DNA from: Sphingobium sp. BYY-5
GTDB taxonomy: Bacteria; Pseudomonadota; Alphaproteobacteria; Sphingomonadales; Sphingomonadaceae
DNA: 64,000 bases
Reading direction: 5' to 3'
NCBI RefSeq assembly: GCF_022758885.1
Contig: NZ_JALEBH010000002.1
Span: forward strand, 496,001 to 560,000
Positions 41,213-50,552 of this stretch are shown here, in pieces. Each line of letters begins with the position of its first letter. Position 1 is the stretch's first letter. The position numbers and the translations under genes are program-made. Under the pieces are notes generated by a model. The model worked only from the letters and a program-made list of their open reading frames with translations, was not told the DNA's origin and searched no databases.

Positions 41213-42402
41213 TGAACCACCGGATAGCGGGAACGCCAGCCATGGCGACTGCCCAGCGGCACGGCGTCGGCCAGTTCGATGCGCAGCAGGCTACCGCCCC
41301 GTCGTGCATGCCAGTGGGCGAGCAGGCTTTCGGATTCCAGCGTCACCGCATTGGCGACCAGCCGCGTTCCGGAAGGCAGACGGTCGTCCAGCCTGTCGAG
41401 CAGATCCGGCGATAGTCCGCCGCCGATGAAGACAGCCTGCGGCACCGGACCGCTGGGCAGGACATCCGGAACCCGGCCAGTCAGGATTTCCAGACGATCC
41501 ACACCCAGCGCAAGCGCATTGGCCCGTGCGCGGGCGGCGCGGGCCATATCGGCTTCGACGGCGCAGGCTTTGTTGGCAGGATGGGCCAACAACCATTCGA
41601 TGGCGATCGAACCCGATCCCGCACCCAGATCCCACAGCAATTCCCCGGCACGCGGCGCGAGAGCCGACAGCGTCAGCGCACGCACCGGCCCCTTGGTGAT
41701 CTGGCCGTCGTGATCGAACAATATGTCAGGCCGTCCGCTGGTCGTCGGGATCACCATACCATCCCCCAGCACGTCGATCCCCACCGTCACCGGATGGGCG
41801 ATGTCGGCAGGGGTCATCGCCCCCGCCTCCACACTGCGCAGGCGTTCGTCCGGACCGCCCAGGCTTTCCATCACATGCAGGCGGGAGGGACCAAAGCCCG
41901 TCTCCACCAGATAGGCGGCCAGCATTGCCACAGCCTGCCCGTCACGCAACAATGCCAAAATGCGCTGACCCGGCGACAGATGCGGGCGCAATCGATCTAG
42001 CGGCGCGGCATGAAGGCCAAGGCAGCTAATATCCTGTATCGCCCAGCCTAAACGGGCCGCAGCCAGCCCAAAGGTGGAGGGCGCGGGATGAGCGACCCAT
42101 TCATCCGGCTCTAGGCGGCGCGTAATGCTCGTCCCCGCTCCAAACCAGAAGGGATCGCCGGACGCCAGCACCACCACCCTGGCGCCGCGATGCGCGAGCA
42201 ATCGGTCGATCCCGTCCGCAAAGGGCACTGGCCATTCGATGATATTGCAGCTAATCCTGGGCAACAGCGCAAGGTGCCGGGCCGGTCCCATGACCAACTC
42301 CGCCGCCGCCAGCGCCGTCCGGCTCGCTACGGACAGTCCGTCCATGCCATCTTCGCCGATGCCGATAATCGTCAACCAGCGCCGAGTCTTGCCCATTTCC
42401 AT
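41194..42402 (-). CDS. cobL: Precorrin-6Y C5,15-methyltransferase (decarboxylating), CbiE-CbiT fusion
   Basis: About 402 residues. The N-terminal half (LTIIGIGEDGMDGLS, VVVLASGDPFWFGAG) is the CbiE-type C5 methylase; the C-terminal half from about residue 205 (GQITKGPVRALTLSALAPRAGELLWDLGAGSGSIAIEWL, FIGGG) is the CbiT-type C15 methylase/decarboxylase. It makes precorrin-8x from dihydro-precorrin-6. Two starts are close, ATG 42402 and ATG 42396; the first overlaps the ATG of cobK on the other strand. The cobK gene separates it from cobJ on the genome. Confidence 0.92.
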   Translation of the reverse strand: MEMGKTRRWLTIIGIGEDGMDGLSVASRTALAAAELVMGPARHLALLPRISCNIIEWPVPFADGIDRLLAHRGARVVVLASGDPFWFGAGTSITRRLEPDEWVAHPAPSTFGLAAARLGWAIQDISCLGLHAAPLDRLRPHLSPGQRILALLRDGQAVAMLAAYLVETGFGPSRLHVMESLGGPDERLRSVEAGAMTPADIAHPVTVGIDVLGDGMVIPTTSGRPDILFDHDGQITKGPVRALTLSALAPRAGELLWDLGAGSGSIAIEWLLAHPANKACAVEADMARAARARANALALGVDRLEILTGRVPDVLPSGPVPQAVFIGGGLSPDLLDRLDDRLPSGTRLVANAVTLESESLLAHWHARRGGSLLRIELADAVPLGSRHGWRSRYPVVQWSVTL

Positions 42403-43180
42403 GTCCGAAACGTCAGCCACGCCGAACATCCTCCTGCTGGGCGGCACGACCGAGGCCAGCACGCTCGCCCGCCTGCTGGCGGAACGCGGCATGACGGCGA
42501 CGTTCAGCTATGCCGGACGTACGGAAAATCCCCGACCGCAACCCCTGCCCCTCCGCATCGGCGGCTTTGGCGGGGTGAGGGGCCTGGTCGATTATCTGCG
42601 CGCGCACCGCTTCACCCATCTGGTAGACGCGACCCACCCCTTTGCCGCAACGATGAGCGCCCATGCGGTGGAGGCAGCACGGGCGACCGGCATCGCCCAT
42701 GTAGCGCTGACGCGGGCGCCCTGGTCCCCCACGTCCGGCGACCGCTGGACCCATGTGCTGGACATCCCCGCCGCCGTGGCGGCGCTTGCCGGACCGGCCC
42801 GCAGGGTCATGCTGGCGCTCGGCCGCCAGCATGTGGAGGCCTTCGCCGCCCAGCCGCAGCATCATTATGTCCTGCGCTTCGTCGATGCGCCGGACATGCC
42901 ACCCGCCCTGCCCGACCATCGGCTGATCGTCGATCGCGGTCCCTACACCGTGGAGGGGGACAGTCGCCTGATCCAGGACCATGCCGTCGATATCATTGTG
43001 AGCAAGAATTCGGGCGGCGACGGCGCGGCGGCGAAGCTGGCGGCGGCGCGGCAACTGGACCTGCCCGTGCTTATGATCGACCGTCCGGCGCTGCCCGATC
43101 GCACCGAATTCTACCGGCCGGAAGATGTGCTGGACTGGATCGGTCATGGCACCTCGCCTGTGGCGCAACGGGGCGTATAG
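42401..43180 (+). CDS. cobK: Precorrin-6A reductase, encoded opposite to the rest of the cob genes
   Basis: A 259-residue NADPH-dependent reductase of the macrocycle: ILLLGGTTEASTLARLLAERG start, FGGVRGLVDYLRAHRFTHLVDATHPFAATMSAHAVEA, VMLALGRQHVEAFA, and VSKNSGGDGAAAKLAAARQLDLPVLMIDRP, all diagnostic of CobK/CbiJ. Its ATG (42401-42403) overlaps the cobL ATG on the opposite strand and its end overlaps cobJ by 37 bp, so there is no intergenic room for a promoter. Transcription must start inside cobL. Frames extending upstream to 42125 lie inside cobL and are rejected. Confidence 0.92.
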   Translation: MSETSATPNILLLGGTTEASTLARLLAERGMTATFSYAGRTENPRPQPLPLRIGGFGGVRGLVDYLRAHRFTHLVDATHPFAATMSAHAVEAARATGIAHVALTRAPWSPTSGDRWTHVLDIPAAVAALAGPARRVMLALGRQHVEAFAAQPQHHYVLRFVDAPDMPPALPDHRLIVDRGPYTVEGDSRLIQDHAVDIIVSKNSGGDGAAAKLAAARQLDLPVLMIDRPALPDRTEFYRPEDVLDWIGHGTSPVAQRGV

Positions 43181-43905
43181 AGGATCGGTCCCCTGGACCG
43201 TTCGATGATGCGGGTACGGCTGGACCCGACAATGACCATGGTCCGCATGTCCGCCATCTCCGCCTGCGCCTGACCGAGCGGGACGATATGCAGTTCCTCT
43301 TCCACCGTCGTCACGGCACGGGCAAAGAGAATCGGGCGATCGTCGCCGCAGACCTCGCGCAGCACTGCCAGCGCCCGCTCAAAACCTTCCGGCCGGGCCT
43401 TCGATCGCGGATTGTAGAAGGCCATGGCGAAATCCGCCTCGGCCGCCAGCCGCAGCCGCTTTTCGATCATCGGCCAGGGTTTCAGATTATCCGACAGGTT
43501 GATCGCGCAGAAATCATGGCCCAGCGGCGCACCGGCACGCGCGGCGGCGGCCAGCATCGCGGTGATCCCCGGCAAGATCCGCACGTCAAGGTCACGCCAG
43601 TCCGCCGGGCCTGCCTCCAGCGCCTCGAACAGGGCGGACGCCATGGCAAAAACGCCCGGATCGCCCGACGAGACGACAACCACCCGCCGCCCCTGCATTG
43701 CCAGCTCGAATGCGTGCCTCGCCCGGTCCAGCTCCAGCCGATTATCGGAAGGATGCAGGGTCAGTCCCGCACGCGGGGCAATCCGGGCGACATAGGGAAT
43801 ATAGCCGATCACATCCGTCGCCTCGGACAGCAAAGCGTACACCTCTGGCGTAATCAGCTTCTCATCCCCTGGCCCCAGGCCCGCAACAGCGACCCAGCCG
43901 TTCAT
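43144..43905 (-). CDS. cobJ: Precorrin-3B C17-methyltransferase
   Basis: A 253-residue tetrapyrrole methylase: VAGLGPGDEKLITPEVYALLSEATDVIGY, VVVVSSGDPGVFAMASALFEAL, ILPGITAMLAAAARAGAPLGHDFCAINLSDNLKPW and MAFYNPRSKARPEGF are typical of CobJ/CbiH, the ring-contracting methylase. It converts precorrin-3B to precorrin-4. Its ATG overlaps the cobI stop (ATGA at 43902-43905). Its 3' end overlaps the cobK gene of the opposite strand. Confidence 0.93.
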   Translation of the reverse strand: MNGWVAVAGLGPGDEKLITPEVYALLSEATDVIGYIPYVARIAPRAGLTLHPSDNRLELDRARHAFELAMQGRRVVVVSSGDPGVFAMASALFEALEAGPADWRDLDVRILPGITAMLAAAARAGAPLGHDFCAINLSDNLKPWPMIEKRLRLAAEADFAMAFYNPRSKARPEGFERALAVLREVCGDDRPILFARAVTTVEEELHIVPLGQAQAEMADMRTMVIVGSSRTRIIERSRGPILYTPRCATGEVP

Positions 43906-44639
43906 GGCCGCCGCCCCTGACCGTGGATCAGCAGGATGGAGAAATAGGGCGTGACAGTGTCGACATCCGCCAACGGCGTGACGCGCTGCCCCGGCATGGC
44001 AGCGTGCTCCACCAGCCAGGCGGCGTCTGCCCGCCCGGCGGCGATCACCGCACGGCGCAGCTTGGGCAGGTGGCGGCCTATCTTCATAACGACCAGAGCG
44101 TCGGTGTCGCGGATGCGCCGGACCAGTTCTTCCTCCGGCAACGTGGCCATGGCGACCGTCAGAACATCATCGCCCCAGGTGATCGGCAGGCCCGTCGCGT
44201 TCCACGCACCCGCCATGCCCATGATGCCGGGCACCACCGTCACCGGGGCTATTCCCGACAGGCGGCTGTGCAGATGCATGAAGGAGCCATAGAAAAAGGG
44301 ATCGCCCTCACAAAGGACCACCACATCCTCGCCTGTGCGCGCCACCGCCAACAACCGGTCTGTACAATGGGCGTAAAAGGCGGAAAGGCATTCATTATAA
44401 CGCGGATCGGACAGCGGAATTTCGGTCGTCACGGGATATTCCATGGGCAACTCGACGGCATCCGCGCGCAACAGACCCTCGGCGATGCGCCGCGCCTGCC
44501 CCGGACGGCCGGCCTTGCGGAAATAGGCGACATGCCGCGCCCCACGAACCAGCCGGTCGGCGCGGACACTGAGCAGGTCCGGCGCACCGGGACCAAGGCC
44601 GACGCCATGGATCACACCCATTTGCTCCAAATCGCTCAT
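43902..44639 (-). CDS. cobI: Precorrin-2 C20-methyltransferase
   Basis: A 245-residue SAM-dependent methylase: [65 protein letters not shown], and VVPGIMGMAGAWNATGLPITWGDD are characteristic of CobI/CbiL. It is the first committed methylation step after precorrin-2. The start at 44639 overlaps the cobH stop (ATGA); the longer open frame from 44900 runs antisense-free through cobH in another frame and is rejected. Confidence 0.93.
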   Translation of the reverse strand: MSDLEQMGVIHGVGLGPGAPDLLSVRADRLVRGARHVAYFRKAGRPGQARRIAEGLLRADAVELPMEYPVTTEIPLSDPRYNECLSAFYAHCTDRLLAVARTGEDVVVLCEGDPFFYGSFMHLHSRLSGIAPVTVVPGIMGMAGAWNATGLPITWGDDVLTVAMATLPEEELVRRIRDTDALVVMKIGRHLPKLRRAVIAAGRADAAWLVEHAAMPGQRVTPLADVDTVTPYFSILLIHGQGRRP

Positions 44640-45265
44640 TCGACGCAGCTCGCCAGCGCGTTGACGGCCGCCACCGTGATCGCGCTGCCCCCCAGCCGCC
44701 CTTCGACGATGCAACAGGGCACCGGCGGTTCCCGCCAGAGCGCTTCCTTGGATTCCGCCGCGCCGATGAAGCCGACCGGGCAACCGATAATCGCCGCTGG
44801 GCGGGGACAGTCGGGGTCTTCCAGCATGTTCAGCAGATGGAACAGTGCGGTCGGTGCATTGCCGATGGCAATCAGCGCCCCGGCGAGATGCGGGCGCCAA
44901 AGTTCCAGCGCGGCGGCGGAACGGGTGTTGCCCATCATCCGCGCCATTTCCGGCACGGCTTCATCATTCAGCGTACAGAGCACGGCATTGCCGACGGGGA
45001 GGCGCGCGCGCGTGATCCCTTCCGACACCATGCGCGCATCGCACAGGATCGGCGCGCCCTGTGCCAGCGCCTGCCGCGCGCCAACCGCAAAGCCGGGAGA
45101 AAAGCGAATATGCCGGGCGAGGTCGACCATCCCGGCCGCATGGATCATACGGACCGCGACAGGTTCCTCCTCCGCAGCAAAGCGGGCGAAATCGGCCTCG
45201 GCGCGAATGGTGGCGAAGGACTGGCGATAGATCGCCGCACCGTCCCTCTCATAATCATGGGGCAT
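44636..45265 (-). CDS. cobH: Precorrin-8X methylmutase
   Basis: A 209-residue enzyme that moves the C11 methyl group to C12, giving hydrogenobyrinic acid. Diagnostic parts are the catalytic histidine in RMIHAAGMVDLARHIRFSPGF, ILCDARMVSEGIT, NAPTALFHLLNML and IGCPVGFIGAAESKEAL. Its start shares one base with the cobG stop (TGATG at 45263-45267) and it overlaps cobI by ATGA. The gene order cobG-H-I-J matches Pseudomonas and Rhizobium-type clusters. Confidence 0.94.
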   Translation of the reverse strand: MPHDYERDGAAIYRQSFATIRAEADFARFAAEEEPVAVRMIHAAGMVDLARHIRFSPGFAVGARQALAQGAPILCDARMVSEGITRARLPVGNAVLCTLNDEAVPEMARMMGNTRSAAALELWRPHLAGALIAIGNAPTALFHLLNMLEDPDCPRPAAIIGCPVGFIGAAESKEALWREPPVPCCIVEGRLGGSAITVAAVNALASCVE

Positions 45266-46479
45266 CAGGAGGCTCCGAAATGGGCTAGGACGTCGGCGGC
45301 GGAAAGGCCGGCCTTAACGGGTTCGGTTCCGGCGCGCGCGTCGAAGGACAGGCCATAGCGTCCATCGCGTCCGGTCAGGACCACGTCGGCAGGAGAAGAA
45401 GTAGCGCAGCCCTTGGCGCAGCCGGAGACGTGCAGGCGTCCCGTCACATGGGGCGCAAGGCGGCGGGCCAAATTGCGCGTTTCCACGCTGGCCTGCGGGC
45501 AATCGGGAGAGCCTGGACAGGCGTCGATGCGCAGCAACCGCTCAGCCGGATCGCTCGACAGGCCGGGATAGTCGGCGGGGGCGCCTTCGCCCTCAACAAG
45601 AAGGATACGCCAGGGGGTGATACGCACACCCTGCCCGCCTTGCCCATCCATCATACGCGCGAAGGTGTCCGCATTCAGGCGGCCGAACGCCACACCATAG
45701 GCCGCTCCTCGGTCCCAGCGTCCGGGGACCAAGGGCGGCAAAGAAGGGGCGGGCTTGTCCGTGCCCGCCGCCCATATGGGCAGCGGCTTATCATGCCGGG
45801 CCATGCGTCCCGCCTGCGCTCCGCCGCTTGCCGCGAACCAGTGGGCGAGCGCGATCAGGGCGTCCACTTCCCGATGCCGTTCCACAACCACCCCGTTCGT
45901 CCGGCCGTCCGCGCGCAGCATGATGGCGCCGTCCACTGTTCGTTCGAGCCGGAAGTCCCCCGGCTTACCGGTGAGGACGGGCGCTGGGCCAGTATCGATG
46001 ACAAATCCGACCTTGTCCGGCAGTTCCGGCAGTTCCGGCAGTTCGTCCAACCGTTCGAGCAATTCGCAGCCGATGCGATGGCTGGCGTCATCGTCCTGCC
46101 AATCCGGCGCGATCAGGATATTGCGCACGCCTTCACGGTCGGCATCGCTATCGACCAGGTCGAGGTCCAGCAGGCATTCGAGCAGCTTGGGCCATGTCGC
46201 CTCGCTCACGCCCCGGATTTGGAGGTTGGCGCGGCGTGTCACATCGATCTGGCCATTGCCGTGGGCGATCGCTGCCGCGCACAGGCCAGCAACCTCGGCC
46301 TGTGTCAGGCGGCCCAGGCGCGGCTTCACCCGCATCAGCAATCCGTCGCCCGCCATCATCGGGCGCCAGGCGTTTGGGCACCAGCCCCTGACCGCCCCCT
46401 TGCCCCTGCCTTCGCCGTCCCGGCCCACATAGCTTCTCCGCGCGCCCGGACGCAAAATGGCGGGGCTTGCCGGCATCAC
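45265..46479 (-). CDS. cobG: Precorrin-3B synthase (oxygen-dependent)
   Basis: A 404-residue siroheme-like [4Fe-4S] protein of the sulfite/nitrite reductase fold: RGWCPNAWRPMMAGDGLLMRVKPRLGRLT, IDVTRRANLQIRGV, and a cluster-binding pair, CPGSPDC and SGCAKGC. CobG hydroxylates precorrin-3A with O2, so together with cobF it shows the aerobic pathway. It is the first gene downstream of a cobalamin riboswitch. The first of two adjacent ATGs is used. A proline- and leucine-rich repeat, ELPELPELPD, is visible in mid-protein. Confidence 0.91.
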   Translation of the reverse strand: MMPASPAILRPGARRSYVGRDGEGRGKGAVRGWCPNAWRPMMAGDGLLMRVKPRLGRLTQAEVAGLCAAAIAHGNGQIDVTRRANLQIRGVSEATWPKLLECLLDLDLVDSDADREGVRNILIAPDWQDDDASHRIGCELLERLDELPELPELPDKVGFVIDTGPAPVLTGKPGDFRLERTVDGAIMLRADGRTNGVVVERHREVDALIALAHWFAASGGAQAGRMARHDKPLPIWAAGTDKPAPSLPPLVPGRWDRGAAYGVAFGRLNADTFARMMDGQGGQGVRITPWRILLVEGEGAPADYPGLSSDPAERLLRIDACPGSPDCPQASVETRNLARRLAPHVTGRLHVSGCAKGCATSSPADVVLTGRDGRYGLSFDARAGTEPVKAGLSAADVLAHFGAS

Positions 46480-46614
46480 CGGTCGACGCGCAACGGCGGG
46501 CAGGCGCGACAGGCACCCGTCACCACGCGACCGTGCAGCCCCAGCCGCACAGCTTCGTCGCCCAGACGGAGAAGGACCGTGCCATGACCAACCCCTGGGT
46601 CAGGGCAAGAGCGA

Positions 46615-46795
46615 CCACGGCACCGGCCGGTCTCCTGGCTCGCGGGTCATGGCTTGATGCACACCTTCCCGGCCCGGCGATCCGCCTGCCCAGTGGTTGC
46701 CCCCAAGGGGCCGATGCATCGCACTATCCGCTCACAGTTGCAGGGACAGCCGCGGAATTGGGAGCAAGGCCCCCGCACCGCATTCCCGATTATGC
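46615..46795 (-). promoter_or_regulatory. Cobalamin riboswitch upstream of the cob operon
   Basis: Read on the minus strand, the 5' part has GGGAATGCGGTGCGG, CTGTCCCTGCAACTGTGAG follows, then the B12 box (AACCACTGGGCAGG near 46690-46700) and the 3' part GAGCCAGGAGACC (46641-46629). This is the standard order of the adenosylcobalamin aptamer. The platform between it and cobG (46535-46615) resembles that of the second riboswitch and holds a CCCTG-ACC-CAGGG hairpin. High cobalamin should switch the operon off. The rest of the 379-bp gap has only 63 bp for a promoter, so it may lie in the 3' end of the PepSY gene. Confidence 0.85.
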
Positions 46796-46858
46796 CCCTT
46801 GCGGAGCACCGGTGCGTTCATGGAATGCCCGGATCGCTCCAAAGGCATCACAGCTCCA

Positions 46859-48448
46859 CTAGTCGAAACTCACGGTCGAGCCAAGCTGGGACTGTTGGTT
46901 GAGATGGTGGGCCTGGCCTTTGCGCCCGTTCCCTCCTCTCTTCAGCGCGAATAGCCGCCGCCAGCCGATCACCATGCCGCTCACGGAAATGGCCACACCG
47001 GCAATGGACAGGAACCAGATCAAGACGTGCCGCATGACCGGCCAGATGAGCAGCCAAGGCAGGTCCAGGCTGTGCAACGCGTTGAACAGCCAACGATAAG
47101 AGCGACCCCCAGCCCCCAACTGCCCGAGCAACGCCCCGGTCGCCGGATCGATGTGCAACCATGTGCGCGCGGGATCGACAAACTTCAGGCGCAGGATCGG
47201 TAGAGGCCGACTGTCATCCCGCGGGTCCCCGGTCGAATACCAATATCGATCCGGCTGTTCCAACCGCTCGACACCGACCAGCCGGGCACCCGGCATCGCA
47301 TTGCGCGCCATGGCCAGGATGCGTGGCTGGTCAAGTATGATGGGTCGGCCATTCCGTCCATCCAGCAGTTCGGCCGGTTGCGGCCCCCAAATGGTGATGA
47401 TGGGCAGGCCGCCCAGATAGGCGAACCGTATTTCTCTGGCATCGTGCCCGCGCCGAAGAAATATGGCGGGGTCAATGGCCGGAAAGACAGGTTGGGCGCG
47501 GGCGTAAAGGCGCGGCACGTCCGCCTGCCCCTTGTCGCGCAGGCCGCCCCATGGGCTCATCGACAGCCAGCCGCTGAACACCCAACCCACAAGGAACAGG
47601 CCGCCCAACAGCCCGACGACATGATGCCACTTCATCCAGCCGCGATAGGGACTGACGGAACCTGACTTGTACCGCCGGTTCAGGCGGACACGCAGCACGC
47701 CGATCCAGAAACCTGCCACCGCGCCGAACATGGCGACGCCCGATATCCACAGAACGGTCTGGCGCCACGGTTCCTGGAACAGGCGCAGCGCTTCGAAATA
47801 GATCCAGTGCGGCACTGCGCCCAGCCAGTTCCAGAAACGCTCATGGGCGGTCGTATTCTGCACGACCTCGCCGGTTCGCTGGCTGACATAGATGTCGGTG
47901 GTGGCCCGATCGGCAAGCCGGACCCGCCAGAATGGCGCCATCGCCTTATAGGCGCGGGTAACGACCCATTGGTCATGATCCACCGGGTCGATCGACTGCA
48001 CCGGTGCGCCGACCAGTACAGATGCGATCGCACCGGCGCGGCGCGCGTCGACAGCCTGAATTTCCCTGCCGGACCGCGCGGATATAGCGCGCCGGCCGTC
48101 CTTCATGACAAAGCGGTAGACCGGTTCGCCCCCCGTCATCCCAAGCCGCATTTCATTGGGAAATTCCGCTTCACCCAGGGTGGCGAGCGCCTGGTCAGGA
48201 CCGACCCGGACCTGACGCCAGTCGATTGGCGCTGCGGTCGCCACCCTTTCCGATGCGCGGAAGGAGGGGAAGGAGACGTAGAGCATGACCAGTCCCGACA
48301 GGAACCAGATGGCGAAAAACAGGCACAGGACGATGCCTGTCCAGCGATGGAAGATGTAAAGCCAGCGCTTCATCGCCTTCCACGGGATGGCGGGGGCGAG
48401 GACCGATGGTCCTCGCCGCGTCGCTCGCGCGAGATCAGAAGCCGACAT
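46859..48448 (-). CDS. PepSY-associated transmembrane protein
   Basis: A 529-residue inner-membrane protein. The start (MKRWLYIFHRWTGIVLCLFFAIWFLSGLVMLYV) is the PepSY_TM first helix with the conserved HRW, then a large periplasmic part, GWMKWHHVVGLLGGLFLVGWVFSGW in mid-protein, and a final WLFNALHSLDLPWLLIWP ... helix pair. Members near TonB receptors are thought to take part in reducing or releasing metal chelates; the reaction is not settled. ATG 48448 has GGAGG 9 bp upstream, inside the end of the receptor gene, and overlaps it by 14 bp. It is thus co-expressed with the B12-regulated receptor. Confidence 0.82.
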   Translation of the reverse strand: MSASDLARATRRGPSVLAPAIPWKAMKRWLYIFHRWTGIVLCLFFAIWFLSGLVMLYVSFPSFRASERVATAAPIDWRQVRVGPDQALATLGEAEFPNEMRLGMTGGEPVYRFVMKDGRRAISARSGREIQAVDARRAGAIASVLVGAPVQSIDPVDHDQWVVTRAYKAMAPFWRVRLADRATTDIYVSQRTGEVVQNTTAHERFWNWLGAVPHWIYFEALRLFQEPWRQTVLWISGVAMFGAVAGFWIGVLRVRLNRRYKSGSVSPYRGWMKWHHVVGLLGGLFLVGWVFSGWLSMSPWGGLRDKGQADVPRLYARAQPVFPAIDPAIFLRRGHDAREIRFAYLGGLPIITIWGPQPAELLDGRNGRPIILDQPRILAMARNAMPGARLVGVERLEQPDRYWYSTGDPRDDSRPLPILRLKFVDPARTWLHIDPATGALLGQLGAGGRSYRWLFNALHSLDLPWLLIWPVMRHVLIWFLSIAGVAISVSGMVIGWRRLFALKRGGNGRKGQAHHLNQQSQLGSTVSFD

Positions 48449-50552
48449 GGAGCGTTGCCTCCACCGTGCGCGGATCGCCCAGCACCCATTGCGAAGTGCC
48501 ATAGGTGGCACGGGCATAGGTTTCGTTGAAGATGTTGCGCAGACGCAGCGCGACGCTCGCGCCCTCGACGAACTGCCAGCGCAATCCGATGTCGGTCAGT
48601 GTATAGGCGGGCACGATGCGGGTGTTTGCCGCATCCTGATAGCGCTTGCCGACATAGCTGACGCCGCCATCGGCAACCCAGCCCTTGGCGAACTCCCAGC
48701 TCACAAAGGCATTGGCGGTCCTTGCCGCCACATTGGTCGGCCGATTGCCGTCGCGTTGGAACAGAATGCCACCCACGGATTCCGCGAAATCATCATAGCG
48801 CGCGCGCAGTATTGCACCGTTCAGCGTGACGCTGAGATGGTCGACAGGCTCCAGGGACAGCGAGGCTTCGATGCCCCTGGACGATTGCTGTCCCACCTGC
48901 ACCTGGATGGTCGGGATCAGCGGATCGGAGGTCAGCAGCCTTCGCTTGACGATATCATAAACGGCCAAGGTCCACTGGCCGCGCGTCCCCCAGAAGACAT
49001 GCTTGATCCCGGCCTCATATTGCCGGCCGGTGGACAGATCGAACGCGCTCTGGGCGAGACTGGTGGAAACCAGCGCACCCACCGGATCAGCGGCGGTCGC
49101 ATATTGGCCGTAGAGCGCCAGGTTTGGAACGGGGTTATAGACCGCGCCGACGCGCCAGGTGACGGCATCCGGCGTGGCGGTGAAGTTGTTGGCTGCATTC
49201 ACATGGTCGGTCTTGGTGATTTCCGGTCGATCGTAACGCAGGCCACCCACCAGCGAGAATTGCTCGCTGAACTTCAGCCGATCCTCCGCGAAAATCGAAT
49301 ATTGCCGAATGCGGTTGGTATAGCGCGGCTTTGTCGGCGCGCTCGCCTGATGGATGAAGAGGCCCGGCACCGGATCGACGGCATCGACCAGCCGGGTCGC
49401 GTTATTGCCGCTGTTGCTGACATTCCTGTAGCTGATCCGGTTGATGTCGAAGCCCAGGACCAACTGATTTTCCAGGCCGCCAATCTCCTGCGTCAGATTT
49501 GCGGTGGTGCGGTTCCCGGTCTGTTTCTGGATATGGTAGAGATCAAGAAAGCTCGACTGCCGCACCTGTGCCGGGCTGCTGGCGGTCGCTGGAATGTAAG
49601 TCAGATTCTCCGCATTCTTCCAATATTTATTGGCCCATAGATGATAGACGGTGCTGCGGATGATGAGCGCATCGGATGGCGTCCATTCCACCTTCGCCTG
49701 GCTCCAATTGTCGCGGAAGCGCAGATTGGCGTCCGTGACATTGTAATTGTTGCGGCGAAGCGACCGGTCGAGCTTGCCGTTGACCAGCGGTACGCCGAAC
49801 CAGATACGCGGACTTTGGCTGCTATAATCATGCGATAGGGTGAAGCTGAGATTTTCGGCCGGTTTCAGCCGGATCGATCCCGCAAGAGCCAGCGCATGGG
49901 AATCGCCGCGATCCATCCATCCTTCGGACCGGCGATAGCTGGCGTCGGTGCGAAAGCTGACTCCATCGGTGATGGGTCCACCCGCGCCCGCCGCGACATT
50001 CAGGCTGTCATAGGAGGCGATGCCGATACGGCCACTGACCTCCATCTCATCGGACGGCTGCTTGCGCACCACGTTGACCGCACCGCCGATCGCACCCTCG
50101 CCATAGAGGACCGAGGCAGGGCCCCGCAAAATCTCCACGCTCTGCGCCATCCACGGGTCGGCCGGGAAGGTCAGCGTGTTATTGTACATGCGCATCCCGT
50201 CATAGAGGGTCATCACCGAATTCTGGCCGGTGAAGCCGCGCGCCGAGAGACCATAACCGAACACGCCGGAGGTATTGACGATCCCGGTCGCGCGGGCGGC
50301 AGCATCCTGAACGGTCAGATCGCCGCGCAGACGAATTGCATCCCCGTCCAGCGTTTCAACGCTGGCGGGCATTTCCAGTGGTGTCAGGCCAAGACGGCTG
50401 GCACCCTCTGTCTTCAGGTTGAAGCGGAGCGTATCGACCGCGCCCGTGACGACGATCGCGGCATTTTCAGCCTCTGCGTCAGGTTGTGCATAAGCGATAA
50501 CAGACGCAGCAAGAGTGAAGACCGCAACCGCAGCCGATGTGAACTTCAACAT
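48435..50552 (-). CDS. TonB-dependent receptor, probable cobalamin (or corrinoid) transporter
   Basis: A 705-residue outer-membrane receptor with a clear signal peptide (MLKFTSAAVAVFTLAASVIAYAQ). TonB box AAIVVTGAVD, plug with LSARGFTGQNSVMTLYDGMRMYN and VEILRGPASVLYGEGAIGGAVNVV, and a barrel ending VEATLHVGF with the terminal phenylalanine. By sequence it resembles siderophore-type receptors more than E. coli BtuB (which is shorter, about 600 residues), but a cobalamin riboswitch controls it, so vitamin B12 or its precursors is the most likely cargo. The start at 50552 is the one giving a signal peptide. Confidence 0.85.
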   Translation of the reverse strand: MLKFTSAAVAVFTLAASVIAYAQPDAEAENAAIVVTGAVDTLRFNLKTEGASRLGLTPLEMPASVETLDGDAIRLRGDLTVQDAAARATGIVNTSGVFGYGLSARGFTGQNSVMTLYDGMRMYNNTLTFPADPWMAQSVEILRGPASVLYGEGAIGGAVNVVRKQPSDEMEVSGRIGIASYDSLNVAAGAGGPITDGVSFRTDASYRRSEGWMDRGDSHALALAGSIRLKPAENLSFTLSHDYSSQSPRIWFGVPLVNGKLDRSLRRNNYNVTDANLRFRDNWSQAKVEWTPSDALIIRSTVYHLWANKYWKNAENLTYIPATASSPAQVRQSSFLDLYHIQKQTGNRTTANLTQEIGGLENQLVLGFDINRISYRNVSNSGNNATRLVDAVDPVPGLFIHQASAPTKPRYTNRIRQYSIFAEDRLKFSEQFSLVGGLRYDRPEITKTDHVNAANNFTATPDAVTWRVGAVYNPVPNLALYGQYATAADPVGALVSTSLAQSAFDLSTGRQYEAGIKHVFWGTRGQWTLAVYDIVKRRLLTSDPLIPTIQVQVGQQSSRGIEASLSLEPVDHLSVTLNGAILRARYDDFAESVGGILFQRDGNRPTNVAARTANAFVSWEFAKGWVADGGVSYVGKRYQDAANTRIVPAYTLTDIGLRWQFVEGASVALRLRNIFNETYARATYGTSQWVLGDPRTVEATLHVGF

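Noticed and set aside
42190..43920. 576-codon plus frame covering cobK
   Set aside because: It is in another frame than cobK, crosses cobL and cobJ, and shows no domain.
48387..49640. 417-codon plus frame
   Set aside because: Antisense to the B12 receptor and the PepSY start.
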